NCBI RefSeq assembly: GCF_040409955.1
Contig: NZ_CP123385.1
Span: 1,223,501 to 1,287,500 of the forward strand
From: Salipiger sp. H15
Lineage (GTDB): Bacteria > Pseudomonadota > Alphaproteobacteria > Rhodobacterales > Rhodobacteraceae
Reading direction: 5' to 3'
DNA length: 64,000 nucleotides
Position numbers and translations under genes: made by a program
Part shown: positions 26,831-36,368 of the stretch, one piece after another
Numbering within the stretch: position 1 is the stretch's first letter
Layout of the letters: every line of letters starts with the position of its first letter
Notes under the pieces: generated by a model
The model's database searches: none
Seen by the model: the letters and a program-made list of their open reading frames with translations, nothing else
Told to the model about the DNA's origin: nothing

Positions 26831-27827
26831 GGCTGCAATCGGGCGCGGCCTGCTCATGGCCGCGCTTCTCCCGCTGGCTGCACAGGCGCAGGAAACAGTG
26901 CTTGAGGGGCTCGACTACCCTTGGGACATCGCGGCGCAGGGCGAGGTGATCTACGTAACCGAGAAGGGCGGGACCATCGGCATCTTCGACGGCGAGAACT
27001 TCGCCCGGCTGCCGGTCGAGACCAGCGCGCCGATCCTGAATGACCGGGGTGGCGGGCTGCTTGGCCTCGCGCTGCGGCCCGACTTTGCGCAGAGCCGCCG
27101 CGCGGTGGTCTATCAGCACATGGGCACGCCGGAGGACCGCAGAAACCGCGTCATCGAGATCGAGTTGGGCAACGATGCCTGGCATGAGACGCGCGTGCTT
27201 CTCGACGGCATCCCTGGCCATCCGCTTTACAATGGCGGACGCGTGGCCTTCGGCCCGGACGGGATGCTCTACGTCACCACAGGCTGGACAGAGAACCGTG
27301 AGCGTCCGCAGGACGTAGGGAGCCTCGCGGGCAAGATCCTGCGGCTGACGCCGGAGGGTGCGGTTCCCGAGGACAATCCGTTCGACGGCTCGCCGGTCTG
27401 GTCGCTGGGACATCGCAATCCGCAGGGTCTCGCGTGGGACGCCGGTGGGCAGCTCTACGCGGCGGAGCACGGTCAGTCCGGCCATGACGAGGTGAACCGG
27501 ATCGAGCGGGGCGCGAACTACGGCTGGCCGCTGATCCAGGGCGATGAGACGCGGGACGGGATGCAGGCGCCGCTGGCCCATTCCGGGCGCGGCACCTGGG
27601 CGCCGTCGGGCCTTGCCTGGGAGGGCGAGCGCCTGCTGCTGGCCAGCCTGCGCGCCGGGTCTCTTCTCTCGGTCGGCACCGATGGCGCGGTGTCCGAAGC
27701 CCTGAGCCTCGGAGAGCGGGTGCGCGACGTGTTGGTGACCCAGGGGTACATCTACGCGATCACCAGCAACCGCTCACCGCGCCGGGACGGCGCGTCCGAT
27801 GACCGGATGACCCGGCTCCCCCGGTAA
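26820..27827 (+). CDS. PQQ-dependent aldose sugar dehydrogenase (YliI/Asd type)
   Basis: 335 residues with a signal peptide ending near QAQ. The six-bladed propeller of soluble PQQ sugar dehydrogenases is visible: LDYPWDIA, GGGLLGLALRPDF, GHRNPQGLAWD and AAEHGQSGHDEVNRIERGANYGWP, which together form the PQQ and calcium site. It would oxidise an aldose or similar hemiacetal in the periplasm. It overlaps the cupin gene, so the two are made together. I see no PQQ synthesis genes in the window. Confidence 0.87.
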   Translation: MAAKAAIGRGLLMAALLPLAAQAQETVLEGLDYPWDIAAQGEVIYVTEKGGTIGIFDGENFARLPVETSAPILNDRGGGLLGLALRPDFAQSRRAVVYQHMGTPEDRRNRVIEIELGNDAWHETRVLLDGIPGHPLYNGGRVAFGPDGMLYVTTGWTENRERPQDVGSLAGKILRLTPEGAVPEDNPFDGSPVWSLGHRNPQGLAWDAGGQLYAAEHGQSGHDEVNRIERGANYGWPLIQGDETRDGMQAPLAHSGRGTWAPSGLAWEGERLLLASLRAGSLLSVGTDGAVSEALSLGERVRDVLVTQGYIYAITSNRSPRRDGASDDRMTRLPR

Positions 27828-27883
27828 CGGGATAATCAGTGGACGTCATGAGCCACGCACATATATCGTGAGGGAGACCCGTT

Positions 27884-28813
27884 GTGATCCTCGAGCACCA
27901 GATCAGGGCCTCCCTCATGCTTCGTGAAAACATAAACGATCTCATAGCCTTGTCGGCAGTTGCCGAGGAGCGGAGCTTCACCCGCGCGGCGGCCCGGCTC
28001 AACGTGTCGCAGTCGGCCCTGAGCCATACGATCAAGGGGCTCGAGCAGCGGCTCGGTCTGCGCCTGCTGACCCGGACCACGCGCTCGGTGGCGCCGACGC
28101 TCGAGGGCGAGGATCTTCTGGCGACGCTCAATCCCTGTTTCGAAATGATCGAGGCGCGGCTCAAGGCGCTGAATGACGCGCGCGATCAGCCCACCGGCAC
28201 GGTGCGGATCGTCGCGGTGGAATACGCCATCGACACGATCCTCTGGCCCAAGCTCTCGCCGGTGCTGAAGCAATACCCTGCGGTGAACGTCGAGTTCGTC
28301 ATGGACTACGGCTATACTGATCTAGCGAGTTCGCAATGCGATGCCGGGGTGCGCTACGGCGAACAGGTGAGCGAGGGCATGATTTCGATGCGCATTGGCC
28401 CGGAAGAGCGGATGATCTGCGTCGGTGCCCCCGAGTATTTCGAGGCGGCGTGCGCCCCGCAGGTGCCACACGACTTGGCCGAGCATCGCTGCATCAATTT
28501 GCGGCTGTCGACCCATGGCGCGCTTTATGCCTGGGAATTCGAGGACAAGGACGGCAACGAGATCCGCGTGAAGGTTTCGGGCCAGACCTGCTTCAACACG
28601 ATCAACCCGGTGATGCGCGCGGCGGCAGACGGCCACGGACTCGCGCTGATCCCCGAACGGCTTGCGGCGGGACACCTGGCCTCCGGGGCTCTGCAGACCT
28701 GCCTTGATGACTATTGCCCTTACTTCCCGGGGTTCCATCTCTACTACCCAAGCAGGCAGCGTCCGTCTTCGGCCTTCGAGGTGGTGCTGGAGGCTTTGCG
28801 CGAGCGGGGCTGA
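27884..28813 (+). CDS. LysR family regulator, copy 3 of the local subgroup
   Basis: About 309 residues from a GTG at 27884 with AGGGAG seven bases upstream; an internal ATG at 27917 is the start that most relatives would use. The helix-turn-helix SFTRAAARLNVSQSALSHTI and the F-P-G-F-H-L-Y-Y-P-S-R-Q end mark it as a paralogue of the regulators at 10465 and 22779. It sits at the centre of the block with the most CATGA-N7-TCATG sites and is a strong candidate for the protein that binds them. A degenerate site (CATGA-N7-ACATA) lies at 27847. Confidence 0.9.
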   Translation: MILEHQIRASLMLRENINDLIALSAVAEERSFTRAAARLNVSQSALSHTIKGLEQRLGLRLLTRTTRSVAPTLEGEDLLATLNPCFEMIEARLKALNDARDQPTGTVRIVAVEYAIDTILWPKLSPVLKQYPAVNVEFVMDYGYTDLASSQCDAGVRYGEQVSEGMISMRIGPEERMICVGAPEYFEAACAPQVPHDLAEHRCINLRLSTHGALYAWEFEDKDGNEIRVKVSGQTCFNTINPVMRAAADGHGLALIPERLAAGHLASGALQTCLDDYCPYFPGFHLYYPSRQRPSSAFEVVLEALRERG

Positions 28814-28819
28814 GCCATT

Positions 28820-28836
28820 CATGAGGCGCTGTCATG
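28820..28836. promoter_or_regulatory. CATGA-N7-TCATG palindrome (putative LysR operator)
   Basis: Exact match, seven bases after the LysR stop and 87 bases before the carboxymuconolactone-decarboxylase-like gene. Extended form TTCATGAG-N5-GTCATGAG. Confidence 0.6.
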
Positions 28837-28922
28837 AGTGGGTTGGCCCAATCGGGCATTAAGGTTCCGCGGCGCCCGACCACATGAAGGGGGTAACCGG
28901 AACCAGCCCGACAGGAGCTCCC

Positions 28923-29684
28923 ATGAAGACCTATGTTGCCGCTTCGGCCCTCGCCCTCATGACCACCGGCGCCACCGCGCAGGAGGTGTCCAGCACCCTG
29001 CCATCCGCCGTCGGCGCCGTTGCACCCGCGCTCGAGGCCTATTCGACCAATGATCTTTTCGGCTCTGTCTGGGCGGGTGAAGAACTCTCCATGCGCGACC
29101 GCGCGCTTGTCACCTTTGCGGCGCTGATGACGCGCCATGAGACAGAGACCCTCGGCAGCTATGTCGAGCTGGCGCTCGACGCGGGCGTGACCCCGGCCGA
29201 GCTGTCAGAGACGATCACCCATCTCGCCTTCTACACCGGCTGGGGTAATGCCACCGCCGCCGCCGAGGCGATGGCGCCGGTCTTTGAGGCGCGCGGTGTC
29301 ACGGCAGAGGAGCTGCCGGCGCTCGAGCCCGAGTTGCTTCCGATCAATGAGCAGGCCGAGGCCGCCCGTGAGGAAACCGTGCGCGGCAACTTCGCCAATG
29401 TCAGCATGGGTGTCGTCGACACCACGCGCGAGCTGCTGTTCAACGATCTGTGGCTGCGCCCGGCACTGGAGCCCCGCGATCGCAGCATGGTGACCGTCGC
29501 CGCGCTCATCGCCGCCGGTCAGCCCGAGCAGATGACCTTCCACTTGGGTCGCGCGATGGACAACGGGCTGACGCAGGAAGAGGCGGGTGCCATGCTGTCG
29601 CATCTCGCCTTCTATGCTGGCTGGCCCAAGGTCTTCTCGGCGCTGCCGGTGGCCAAGCAGGTCTTCGAGGCCCGTGCGAACTAA
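28923..29684 (+). CDS. Exported carboxymuconolactone-decarboxylase-family protein, two domains
   Basis: 253 residues. A signal peptide (MKTYVAASAL ... ATA-QE) precedes two tandem CMD/AhpD-like helical repeats: SMRDRALVTFAALMTRHE with THLAFYTGWGNA, then RDRSMVTVAALIAAGQPE with SHLAFYAGWPKV. There is no CxxC pair, so this is not an AhpD peroxidase, and the double domain resembles gamma-carboxymuconolactone-decarboxylase fusions. Its periplasmic location makes a ring-cleavage role doubtful. AGGAG precedes the ATG at 28923. Function unknown. Confidence 0.82.
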   Translation: MKTYVAASALALMTTGATAQEVSSTLPSAVGAVAPALEAYSTNDLFGSVWAGEELSMRDRALVTFAALMTRHETETLGSYVELALDAGVTPAELSETITHLAFYTGWGNATAAAEAMAPVFEARGVTAEELPALEPELLPINEQAEAAREETVRGNFANVSMGVVDTTRELLFNDLWLRPALEPRDRSMVTVAALIAAGQPEQMTFHLGRAMDNGLTQEEAGAMLSHLAFYAGWPKVFSALPVAKQVFEARAN

Positions 29685-29735
29685 GTCTTCGGGCGGCGGG
29701 GCTTCGGCTCCGCTGCCGCAATTCAGGAGAACAGC

Positions 29736-30374
29736 ATGAAGATCGGCATTCTCGGATCAGGTCTGATGGGCGGCAAGCTCGGCACGCTCTGGGCGGCCTC
29801 TGGCCATGACGTCACCTTTGCCTATGCGCGCAGTGCGTCGAAGCTTGAGCGCCTTGCGCGGGAGAGCGGCGGGCAATCGGGAACGATTGCCGACGCCGTG
29901 GACGAGGCCGACGCGCTGCTTCTGGCCGTGCACTGGTCGAGGGTCGGCGACGTGCTGGAGCAGGCGGGTGATCTGGCGGGAAAGGTGGTGCTGAACTGCT
30001 GCGTGCCGCTCGACGAAGCCAACCGGGACCTCGTCGTCGGCACCACCTCCTCCGGCGGCGAGGAGTTGGCCCGGATGCGCCCGAAGGCGCGCTGGGTGTC
30101 GTGCTTCAATACCACGCCCTCCGAGAGTTTCGCGCCGGTTTTCGCCCGCAAGGGGCAGGAGCCCGCGCCGCAGGTCTTCACCTATGGTGACGACGCGGGT
30201 GCCAAGGAAATCGCCAGCCAGCTCATCCGCGACATCGGCTTCGAGCCGCTAGACACCGGCGGGTTGCGCAACGGCCGTTATATCGAGCCCTTTGCCATGG
30301 CCACAGTCGAACTGGCTTACGTCCAACCGGGCGGGCCAGCGCTTACCTACAGATTTACCAAGCTGCGCGGCTGA
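29736..30374 (+). CDS. NAD(P)-binding oxidoreductase (F420-reductase-like/NPF fold)
   Basis: 212 residues. An N-terminal Rossmann motif [10 protein letters not shown] (4-13) and the segment [13 protein letters not shown], then [12 protein letters not shown], fit the family of small NADP-binding reductases that includes F420H2:NADP+ oxidoreductase, most members of which in proteobacteria act without F420. It follows the CMD-like gene by 51 bases and precedes a cupin by 29 bases, giving a CMD-reductase-cupin set. Confidence 0.82.
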   Translation: MKIGILGSGLMGGKLGTLWAASGHDVTFAYARSASKLERLARESGGQSGTIADAVDEADALLLAVHWSRVGDVLEQAGDLAGKVVLNCCVPLDEANRDLVVGTTSSGGEELARMRPKARWVSCFNTTPSESFAPVFARKGQEPAPQVFTYGDDAGAKEIASQLIRDIGFEPLDTGGLRNGRYIEPFAMATVELAYVQPGGPALTYRFTKLRG

Positions 30375-30403
30375 CCGCGCAGCGAGACAGAAGGAGAAAG
30401 ACA

Positions 30404-30799
30404 ATGAAAATCATCCGCGCAGGCAGCATTCCTTCCGGCCCCGGTCCCGAGGACTATTTCACCGGCACCGTGCGCATCGACCCGATGTTCCAGGCCGACG
30501 CGCCCGGCCGCACCAGCGGCGCGCATGTCACCTTCGAGCCCGGCGCGCGCACCGCGTGGCACACCCATCCGGCGGGCCAGACCATCATCATCACTTTCGG
30601 CAAGGGTCGCGTGCAGCGCGAAGGCGGTCCGGTCGAGGAGGTCACTGCCGGCGACATCGTTTTCTTCCCAGCCGAGGAAAAACACTGGCACGGCGCCGCG
30701 CCGGAAAATGCCATGTCGCACATCGCCATCCAGGAAAGCATCAACGGCTCGCCGGTGACTTGGATGGAAAAGGTGGCCGATGAGGACTACAACGGCTGA
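30404..30799 (+). CDS. Cytosolic cupin-domain protein
   Basis: 131 residues, a single cupin with metal-site motifs [13 protein letters not shown] (about 48-60) and KHWHG (near 92-96). It is a near paralogue of the exported cupin at 26372-26830, but without a signal peptide. GGAG lies before the ATG. It closes the operon started by the CMD-like gene and is followed by a strong terminator. Confidence 0.84.
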   Translation: MKIIRAGSIPSGPGPEDYFTGTVRIDPMFQADAPGRTSGAHVTFEPGARTAWHTHPAGQTIIITFGKGRVQREGGPVEEVTAGDIVFFPAEEKHWHGAAPENAMSHIAIQESINGSPVTWMEKVADEDYNG

Positions 30800-30822
30800 T
30801 CCGGCAATCCGCCGTTCTTGAG

Positions 30823-30853
30823 GGCCGGGCGCTTTCCAGCGCCCGGCTCTTTC
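30823..30853 (+). terminator. Rho-independent terminator after the cupin gene
   Basis: Nine-base GC stem GCCGGGCGC/GCGCCCGGC with a TTTCCA loop followed by TCTTTC, 24 bases after the stop. Confidence 0.75.
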
Positions 30854-30889
30854 AGCTTCCAGCGCCACCGGCAGGGACCTCGCGCCATT

Positions 30890-30906
30890 CATGAGCCGCG
30901 CTCATC
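30890..30906. promoter_or_regulatory. Near-match to CATGA-N7-TCATG
   Basis: CATGA-N7-TCATC, extended TTCATGAG on the left, 109 bases ahead of the RibD-C gene. CATACACT about 24 bases downstream could be its -10. Confidence 0.55.
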
Positions 30907-31014
30907 TCTGCAAGGCGGAGACCGGGCATACACTGGAGCTACACGCGCCGCATATGAAGGGGCAGCCCGCCTCGCGACCGCGAGGTCGCCAGTCGCAACC
31001 GAACGAGCCGATCC

Positions 31015-31731
31015 ATGACCCGCCCCCATATCATCTGCCACATGATCACCTCCATCGACGGTCGGCTGCTTGCTGACCGCTGGCCTTGCGAAGAGGAAGA
31101 GCTGCTCGAGGTCTATGACGCCGCCGCGGCCCGGCTGGACGCGGACGGATGGATCGTCGGACGCACGACCATGGAGGCGCATTACCTCGAGGCCGCCGAC
31201 CCAGCGCCGCTCGAGGAGATCGGCCCGCGGGCCGATCACATCGCGCCGGAGCACGATGCACTTTCGGGCATCGGCATCTGCATCGACCGTACGGGTCGGC
31301 TCCGCCCCGAAAGCGGCGACATTGACGGCGCGCATCTGGTGATGGTGCTCGGGGAGCAAGCCTCCCGCACGCATGTCGAGATGCTGGTCGCGCGCGGCGT
31401 GTCAGTGGTTTTCCTAGGCTCGGGTGAGAGGGCGCTGGCCGATGCGCTGGCGCGGATCGCGCTTGCCTTCGGCGCAAGGCGGCTGATCCTCGAAGGCGGT
31501 GGCGAGATCAATGGAGCTTTCCTGGCAGAGGGGCTGATCGACGAGACCAGCACGCTCGTCTACCCGGTGGTGGACGGGCAGGGCGGCATCCCCGCCATCT
31601 ACGAACACCGCGGCACGACTAAAGCCCGTGGCCTCGAGTTGTTCGCCGTGGAAACCCTCGACAAGGGCTGTGTGTGGATGCGCCACCGAGTGCTCGCCGG
31701 CCGCCCGGCTGCACAAGGGGGTGCGGAATGA
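31015..31731 (+). CDS. RibD C-terminal/dihydrofolate-reductase-like oxidoreductase
   Basis: 238 residues. The fold of the RibD reductase domain is visible: MITSIDGRLL (10-19), GWIVGRTTMEAHY for the nucleotide site, and LILEGGGEINGAFL (near 160-173). Stand-alone proteins of this type reduce pyrimidines or other small molecules with NADPH; the riboflavin role needs a deaminase domain that is absent here. It overlaps the MFS gene by four bases, so it may be paired with an exporter. Confidence 0.83.
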   Translation: MTRPHIICHMITSIDGRLLADRWPCEEEELLEVYDAAAARLDADGWIVGRTTMEAHYLEAADPAPLEEIGPRADHIAPEHDALSGIGICIDRTGRLRPESGDIDGAHLVMVLGEQASRTHVEMLVARGVSVVFLGSGERALADALARIALAFGARRLILEGGGEINGAFLAEGLIDETSTLVYPVVDGQGGIPAIYEHRGTTKARGLELFAVETLDKGCVWMRHRVLAGRPAAQGGAE

Positions 31732-33107
31732 CCCCCCGCGCCGCATCGGGGACCTTGGCACCGAAACTGCCGCTGGTCCTCGTCGCGCTGGCGACGCTGC
31801 TGGCACTTGTGGTTTTTACCGCGCCTCTGACCACGCTGGACGCCATGACCTCTGCGCTCGATCTCGGCGCGGCGGAGCAGGCCTGGGTGATGAGCGGCAT
31901 GCCGCTTGGCGCCGCCTGCGGACTGCTCACCGCTGGCGCCTTCGGTGATGCGCTGGGCCGCCGCCGCACCTTCGTGGCCGGCCTTTGGATCACTGTGGTC
32001 TCGTCGATCGGCGCGGCGCTGGCCGGCAGCGCGGAGATGCTGATCGTGATGCGTATCGTTCAGGGGCTCGGTAGTGCCGGGATCATGGCCTGCGGGCTGG
32101 GGCTTCTTGGGCAGATCTACCAAGGCGAGGCGCGCAAGCAAGCCGCCGCGATTTGGGCGGCTGCGCTCGGGGCTGGGGTGGCGACAGGGCCGATCCTCTC
32201 CTCCGCATTTCTCTCGGTCTCGGGCTGGAACGCGATCCATTGGATCATCGCCTTGATCTCCACGCCGCTGGCGCTGGCATCGGTGCAACTTCCGGAGAGC
32301 CCCCGCACGGGGCTGCGGGTGGACCTGCCGGGCGCGCTCGCCTTGATGGTTGGTATGGCGGCGCTCATGTCTGCGCTTGTCGAGGTCCGTGTTGGCTCCT
32401 CGCTGCTGGTGATCGGGCTGATCGCACTGGCCGGGGTCTTGCTTGTGCTTTTCGTCCGGCTGGAGCGCCGCAGCCCGAACCCGATCCTTGAGCTGCGCCT
32501 CTTCCGCAGCCCGGCCTTTGTCGGCGCGACCCTGGCTGCCTTCGCTTCCGGAGCCGGGGTCTTGGCACTGATGTCCATGGTGCCGACCGTCCTGGTGCGC
32601 GGGCTGGGCCTCAGCCCACTCGCCGCCGCTGTCACCATTCTCGCCTGGTCCGGTGTGACCGTCGTTGCCGCGCTCGGCGCGCGCTTCCTGCCGGCGGCGC
32701 TCTCCTCGCGGGCAAGGGTGATCTGGTCGATTCTCGGCTGTGCGGTCGGGCAGGCGCTCCTTTTCGTCGCCGGCGCGGACAGCACCTGGGCCGTGCTGCT
32801 GCCCGGCCTTTTCGTGGCGGGCGTCGCCAACGGCATCCTCAACGCCTCGCTGGGCCATGAAGCGGTGCAGACCGTGCCGCAGGAGCGTACGGCCATGGGC
32901 TCGGCTGCCAACAACACTGCCCGCTACCTCGGTTCGGCGCTCGGCATCTCGCTGATCTCGGTGCTGATTGCCGGGGCGCAGGGCGAGAGCTTCTTCGAGG
33001 GCTGGCATCGGGCGGTGGTCGCGACCTCGGTCATCAGCCTGCTGGGCGTGCTGGCGATGCTGCTTCTGTCACGTCGCGATGGTGGCGGTCGGGCGCTGCC
33101 CGCCTGA
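31728..33107 (+). CDS. MFS transporter, DHA2 type (14 helices)
   Basis: 459 residues with about fourteen hydrophobic segments. The A-motif [13 protein letters not shown] after helix 2 and the [20 protein letters not shown] segment in helix 4 are those of EmrB/QacA-type drug exporters. The ATG at 31728 overlaps the RibD-C stop. It would use the proton gradient to expel a small toxic or metabolic compound. Confidence 0.85.
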   Translation: MTPRAASGTLAPKLPLVLVALATLLALVVFTAPLTTLDAMTSALDLGAAEQAWVMSGMPLGAACGLLTAGAFGDALGRRRTFVAGLWITVVSSIGAALAGSAEMLIVMRIVQGLGSAGIMACGLGLLGQIYQGEARKQAAAIWAAALGAGVATGPILSSAFLSVSGWNAIHWIIALISTPLALASVQLPESPRTGLRVDLPGALALMVGMAALMSALVEVRVGSSLLVIGLIALAGVLLVLFVRLERRSPNPILELRLFRSPAFVGATLAAFASGAGVLALMSMVPTVLVRGLGLSPLAAAVTILAWSGVTVVAALGARFLPAALSSRARVIWSILGCAVGQALLFVAGADSTWAVLLPGLFVAGVANGILNASLGHEAVQTVPQERTAMGSAANNTARYLGSALGISLISVLIAGAQGESFFEGWHRAVVATSVISLLGVLAMLLLSRRDGGGRALPA

Positions 33108-33120
33108 CAGCCCGGCCATT

Positions 33121-33137
33121 CATGAGGCTGGCTCATA
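33121..33137. promoter_or_regulatory. Near-match to CATGA-N7-TCATG
   Basis: CATGA-N7-TCATA, in the 176-base gap before the IorA-like gene. CTATCT, seven bases further on, is a -10 candidate. Confidence 0.52.
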
Positions 33138-33283
33138 GGCGCTATCTGGTTTCGACCCATAGCGTCGAAGCAAGCCTCGTAGGACACTTGGCCTTGCAGA
33201 GATCCCTTTTCGGCATGGCGCCTGCGCCCGCTCTTCGGGCCGTGCCCCGCCATCGTCGCGACAGACCCATCGAACCGACAGGT

Positions 33284-33736
33284 ATGACAATGCAGCTGAA
33301 CATCAACGGCGCGACGCATGACGTCGACGTGGAACCCGATACCCCGCTCCTGTGGGTGATCCGTGAGGAGCTTGGCCTGACCGGCACGAAATACGGTTGC
33401 GGCATCGCGCAATGCGGCGCCTGCACCGTGCTGATCGACGGTGTGGCGACACGCTCCTGCGTGACCCCGGCCGACAGCGTCGCGGGTCTCGAAATCCGGA
33501 CCATCGAGACGGTCGAGGACACCGAGATCGGCCGCCGCGTGGTCGAGGCCTGGGTCGAAAACGAGGTCGCGCAATGCGGCTATTGCCAGTCGGGGCAGGT
33601 GCTGGCGGCAACGGCGCTGCTGAGCGATATTCCCAACCCCACGGACGCGGACATCGATGGTGCGATGACCAACCTCTGCCGCTGCGGCACCTACAACAAG
33701 ATCCGCGCCGCCGTGCGCAGCGTGTCGGAGGCCTGA
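33284..33736 (+). CDS. 2Fe-2S subunit of an IorAB-like molybdenum hydroxylase
   Basis: 150 residues: plant-type cluster [12 protein letters not shown], then QCGYCQSGQ and LCRCGTY for the second cluster. No signal peptide, in contrast to the PaoA-like subunit at 18940, so the export signal must come from the large subunit. It matches IorA-type small subunits (isoquinoline 1-oxidoreductase) and the small subunit of related aldehyde dehydrogenases. The start is set at the ATG at 33284; the frame is open further upstream but without a convincing ribosome site. Confidence 0.87.
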   Translation: MTMQLNINGATHDVDVEPDTPLLWVIREELGLTGTKYGCGIAQCGACTVLIDGVATRSCVTPADSVAGLEIRTIETVEDTEIGRRVVEAWVENEVAQCGYCQSGQVLAATALLSDIPNPTDADIDGAMTNLCRCGTYNKIRAAVRSVSEA

Positions 33737-33739
33737 GCC

Positions 33740-35935
33740 ATGGGTGTGATTGATCAACTCGCGCGCCGCCTCGGGCAGGCGCCGGTGAACGTGTCGCGGC
33801 GGGGCTTCCTCGCCGGGTCCGGCGCGCTGGTGCTGGCCACCGCGCTGCCGCTGCGCCCGGTGCGGGGCCAGGAGGCCGCTGCCGAGGCACCTGCCGCCAC
33901 GGCCTTCCTCGAACTGCGCCCAGATGGCACGGCGCTGCTCCGCAGCCCGTTCATCGAGGGCGGGCAGGGCATCTTCACCGCCATGGCGCAAATCGTCGGC
34001 GAGGAGCTTGACCTCGCGCCCGAGAACTTCTCGGTCGAGATCGCTCCGGCGGGCGGCCCCTTCGGCGTTATGGGCGGCTACCGCATAACCGGCGGCAGCA
34101 TGTCGACCCGCACCGGCTACCCGGTGATGCGTCAGCTTGGCGCTGCTGCGCGGGCAATGCTGGTCGAGGCGGCGGCTCAGGAGTGGGGCGTGGAGGCCTC
34201 CGAGCTGGTCACCGAGCCGGGCGTCGTGGTGCATGAGGGGTCCGGCCGCCGTGCGACCTATGGCGATTTGGCTACGGCGGCCATGGACCTGCCGGTGCCC
34301 GCTGCTCCGGCGCTCAAGGACCCGGCCGACTTTCGCTGGATTGGCACTGCCATTCCGCGCATGGATGTGCGGGCGAAATCCACCGGGCGCCAGACCTACG
34401 CCATCGACGTCGAGGTCGAGGGCATGCTGCTGGCCGCCCTTCGCCACGCGCCGCGCCTTGGCCTGACGCCCGCCGCGGTAACCAACCAGGCCGAGATCGA
34501 GGCGATGCGCGGTGTGCATTCCGTGCAGATGCTGGACGGCGCCGTGGCCGTGATCGCCGAGAAATTCTGGCAGGCCCGCCGCGCCATCGACGCCGCCGAG
34601 ATCGACTGGATCGAGGGCGAGGCGCAATGGCCGATGCCCGCGGGCTTCTCCTCCGCCGGATTCCGCGACACGCTGGCCGGTGCCACGGGCGAGGTGGTCG
34701 AGGTCGAAGCTGCGGGCGATGCCGCCGGCGCGCTTGAGGCCGCGGAAACGGTGATCGAGGCCACCTACGATGCGCCCTACGTGGCGCATGGCCAGCTCGA
34801 GCCGCCCTCGGCCACGGCACGGTTCAACGAGGACGGCACTCTCGATCTGTGGATGCCCTGCCAGGCTCCCGAGATGTTCCTCGGTGCGGCTGCTGCGGCT
34901 GCGGGTCTCGAAGCGAGCCAGATCAACTTGCACCAGCAGGTGCTTGGCGGCTTCTTCGGTCGGCACTTCCTCTATGCGACTGCCAACCCCTTCCCGCAGG
35001 CGATCGCGCTGGCCAAGACCGTGGGCCGTCCGGTCAAGCTGATCTGGACCCGCGAAGAAGACTTCCTGCGCGATGCGCCGCGGCCGCTAGGCCTCGCGCG
35101 CTTCCGCGGGGCCGTCGGCCCGGACGGCCCGACCGCGCTGCAGGTGGAGGTGGTGGGCGAGGGCCCGACCCAGCGCTGGTACCAGGCGCCTCCGGGACAG
35201 GACGCGTCGGCGACCGAGGGCATCTCAGGCAAGACCTACGCGATTGCCAACAAGCACATTGGCCAGATCTTCCACGCCAATCCGGCGGTGATCGGCTACT
35301 GGCGCGCCGTGGGCCACTCGATGCATGACTTCATGTACGAAAGTTTCCTCGACGAGCTGGCGCAGGCGGGCGGCCTCGATCCCTTCGAGATGCGCCTGTC
35401 GCTGCTGGCGGGCTCGCAGCGTCACCGCAGGCTGCTGGAGCGTGTCGGCGACCTCTCCGGGGGCTGGACGCCCGGCCCTTTCGAGGCCGAGGACGGCAGC
35501 ACCCGCGCGCGGGGTGTGGCCATGGCCTCGCCCTTCGGCTCCGAGGCCGCGGTGATCGCGGAGGTGTCGGTGGACGGCGGCGAAGTGCGCGTGCACCAGA
35601 TCTGGGTCGCGCTCGATCCGGGGCAGGTGGTGAACCCCAGCACGGTAGAGGCGCAGGTGCAGTCGGCGGTCGCGCTCGGCACCTCGCAGACGCTGGTCGA
35701 AGAACTGGTCTACGAGAACGGCGAGCCCACGGCGCGCAACTTTGATATTTACCCGATCCTGCGCCTCGACCAGATGCCGCAGGTCCACACGGCCATTGTC
35801 GAAAGTGGTGCCCCCATGGGCGGCGTCGGTGAGCCTGGTCTTCCGGCGGTCGGCCCGGCCATCGTCAATGCGGTGGCAACGCTCACCGGTCAGCGCATCC
35901 GCAGCCTGCCCCTGTCGAAACACGACTTCGGATAA
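33740..35935 (+). CDS. Molybdopterin subunit of an IorAB-like enzyme, Tat-exported
   Basis: 731 residues. A Tat signal (VSRRGFLAGSG at about 18-28, end near VRG-QE) begins the protein, then the IorB-like molybdopterin domains: EGGQGIFTAMAQIV, GGYRITGGSMSTR, QQVLGGFFGRHF and the catalytic glutamate in GVGEPGLP. IorB-type enzymes hydroxylate N-heteroaromatics or oxidise aldehydes and pass electrons to cytochromes, which fits the cytochrome c gene that follows immediately. There is no FAD subunit, the key difference from paoABC. Confidence 0.88.
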   Translation: MGVIDQLARRLGQAPVNVSRRGFLAGSGALVLATALPLRPVRGQEAAAEAPAATAFLELRPDGTALLRSPFIEGGQGIFTAMAQIVGEELDLAPENFSVEIAPAGGPFGVMGGYRITGGSMSTRTGYPVMRQLGAAARAMLVEAAAQEWGVEASELVTEPGVVVHEGSGRRATYGDLATAAMDLPVPAAPALKDPADFRWIGTAIPRMDVRAKSTGRQTYAIDVEVEGMLLAALRHAPRLGLTPAAVTNQAEIEAMRGVHSVQMLDGAVAVIAEKFWQARRAIDAAEIDWIEGEAQWPMPAGFSSAGFRDTLAGATGEVVEVEAAGDAAGALEAAETVIEATYDAPYVAHGQLEPPSATARFNEDGTLDLWMPCQAPEMFLGAAAAAAGLEASQINLHQQVLGGFFGRHFLYATANPFPQAIALAKTVGRPVKLIWTREEDFLRDAPRPLGLARFRGAVGPDGPTALQVEVVGEGPTQRWYQAPPGQDASATEGISGKTYAIANKHIGQIFHANPAVIGYWRAVGHSMHDFMYESFLDELAQAGGLDPFEMRLSLLAGSQRHRRLLERVGDLSGGWTPGPFEAEDGSTRARGVAMASPFGSEAAVIAEVSVDGGEVRVHQIWVALDPGQVVNPSTVEAQVQSAVALGTSQTLVEELVYENGEPTARNFDIYPILRLDQMPQVHTAIVESGAPMGGVGEPGLPAVGPAIVNAVATLTGQRIRSLPLSKHDFG

Positions 35936-36295
35936 ATGATGAATAAAATTGGCACTATCGTTCTCCTCGGCCTGCTGGCCGGGGAGCCCCTGATGGCGCA
36001 GGATGCTGCCGAAGGCGAAACCGTCTTCCAGCGCCGCTGCGCCGCCTGCCACACGCTCGACGGGTCCAATCGCGTCGGACCCAGCCTGCAGGGCGTGGTC
36101 GGTCGTGAGGCGGGAACCGCCGAGGGCTTCCGCTACTCGGGCGCAATGGAAGGCAGCGGCCTGACGTGGGATGCCGAGACGCTCGTGCAATACCTCGAGA
36201 ACCCGCGCGACATGGTACCCGGCACGCGCATGGTGCTGCGCCTGCCGGACGAGGAGGATCGCCGGAACGTGGTGGAATTCCTGTCCACGCAGTAG
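35936..36295 (+). CDS. Exported c-type cytochrome
   Basis: 119 residues, signal peptide of about 21 residues, haem site CAACH (35-39) and an axial methionine in PGTRM (Met99) of a class I cytochrome c. It begins at once after the IorB-like stop (TAA ATG), a layout that says it is the electron acceptor of that enzyme in the periplasm. Two adjacent ATGs are possible starts. Confidence 0.88.
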   Translation: MMNKIGTIVLLGLLAGEPLMAQDAAEGETVFQRRCAACHTLDGSNRVGPSLQGVVGREAGTAEGFRYSGAMEGSGLTWDAETLVQYLENPRDMVPGTRMVLRLPDEEDRRNVVEFLSTQ

Positions 36296-36328
36296 GGCAG
36301 GTGTGTGTAACGAGTGATGTGTTCACGG

Positions 36329-36350
36329 GAGGCGGCTTCGGCCGCCTCTT
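36329..36350. terminator. Hairpin after the cytochrome gene
   Basis: Stem GAGGCGGC/GCCGCCTC with a TTCG loop and TTCC after it, between the cytochrome gene and the convergent truncated haemoglobin gene. Confidence 0.65.
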
Positions 36351-36368
36351 CCGCGTCAGCGGGGCCGC

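Noticed and set aside
31599..33008. 469-codon open frame on the minus strand
   Set aside because: Antisense to the DHA2 transporter; low-complexity Arg/Gln/Asp composition.
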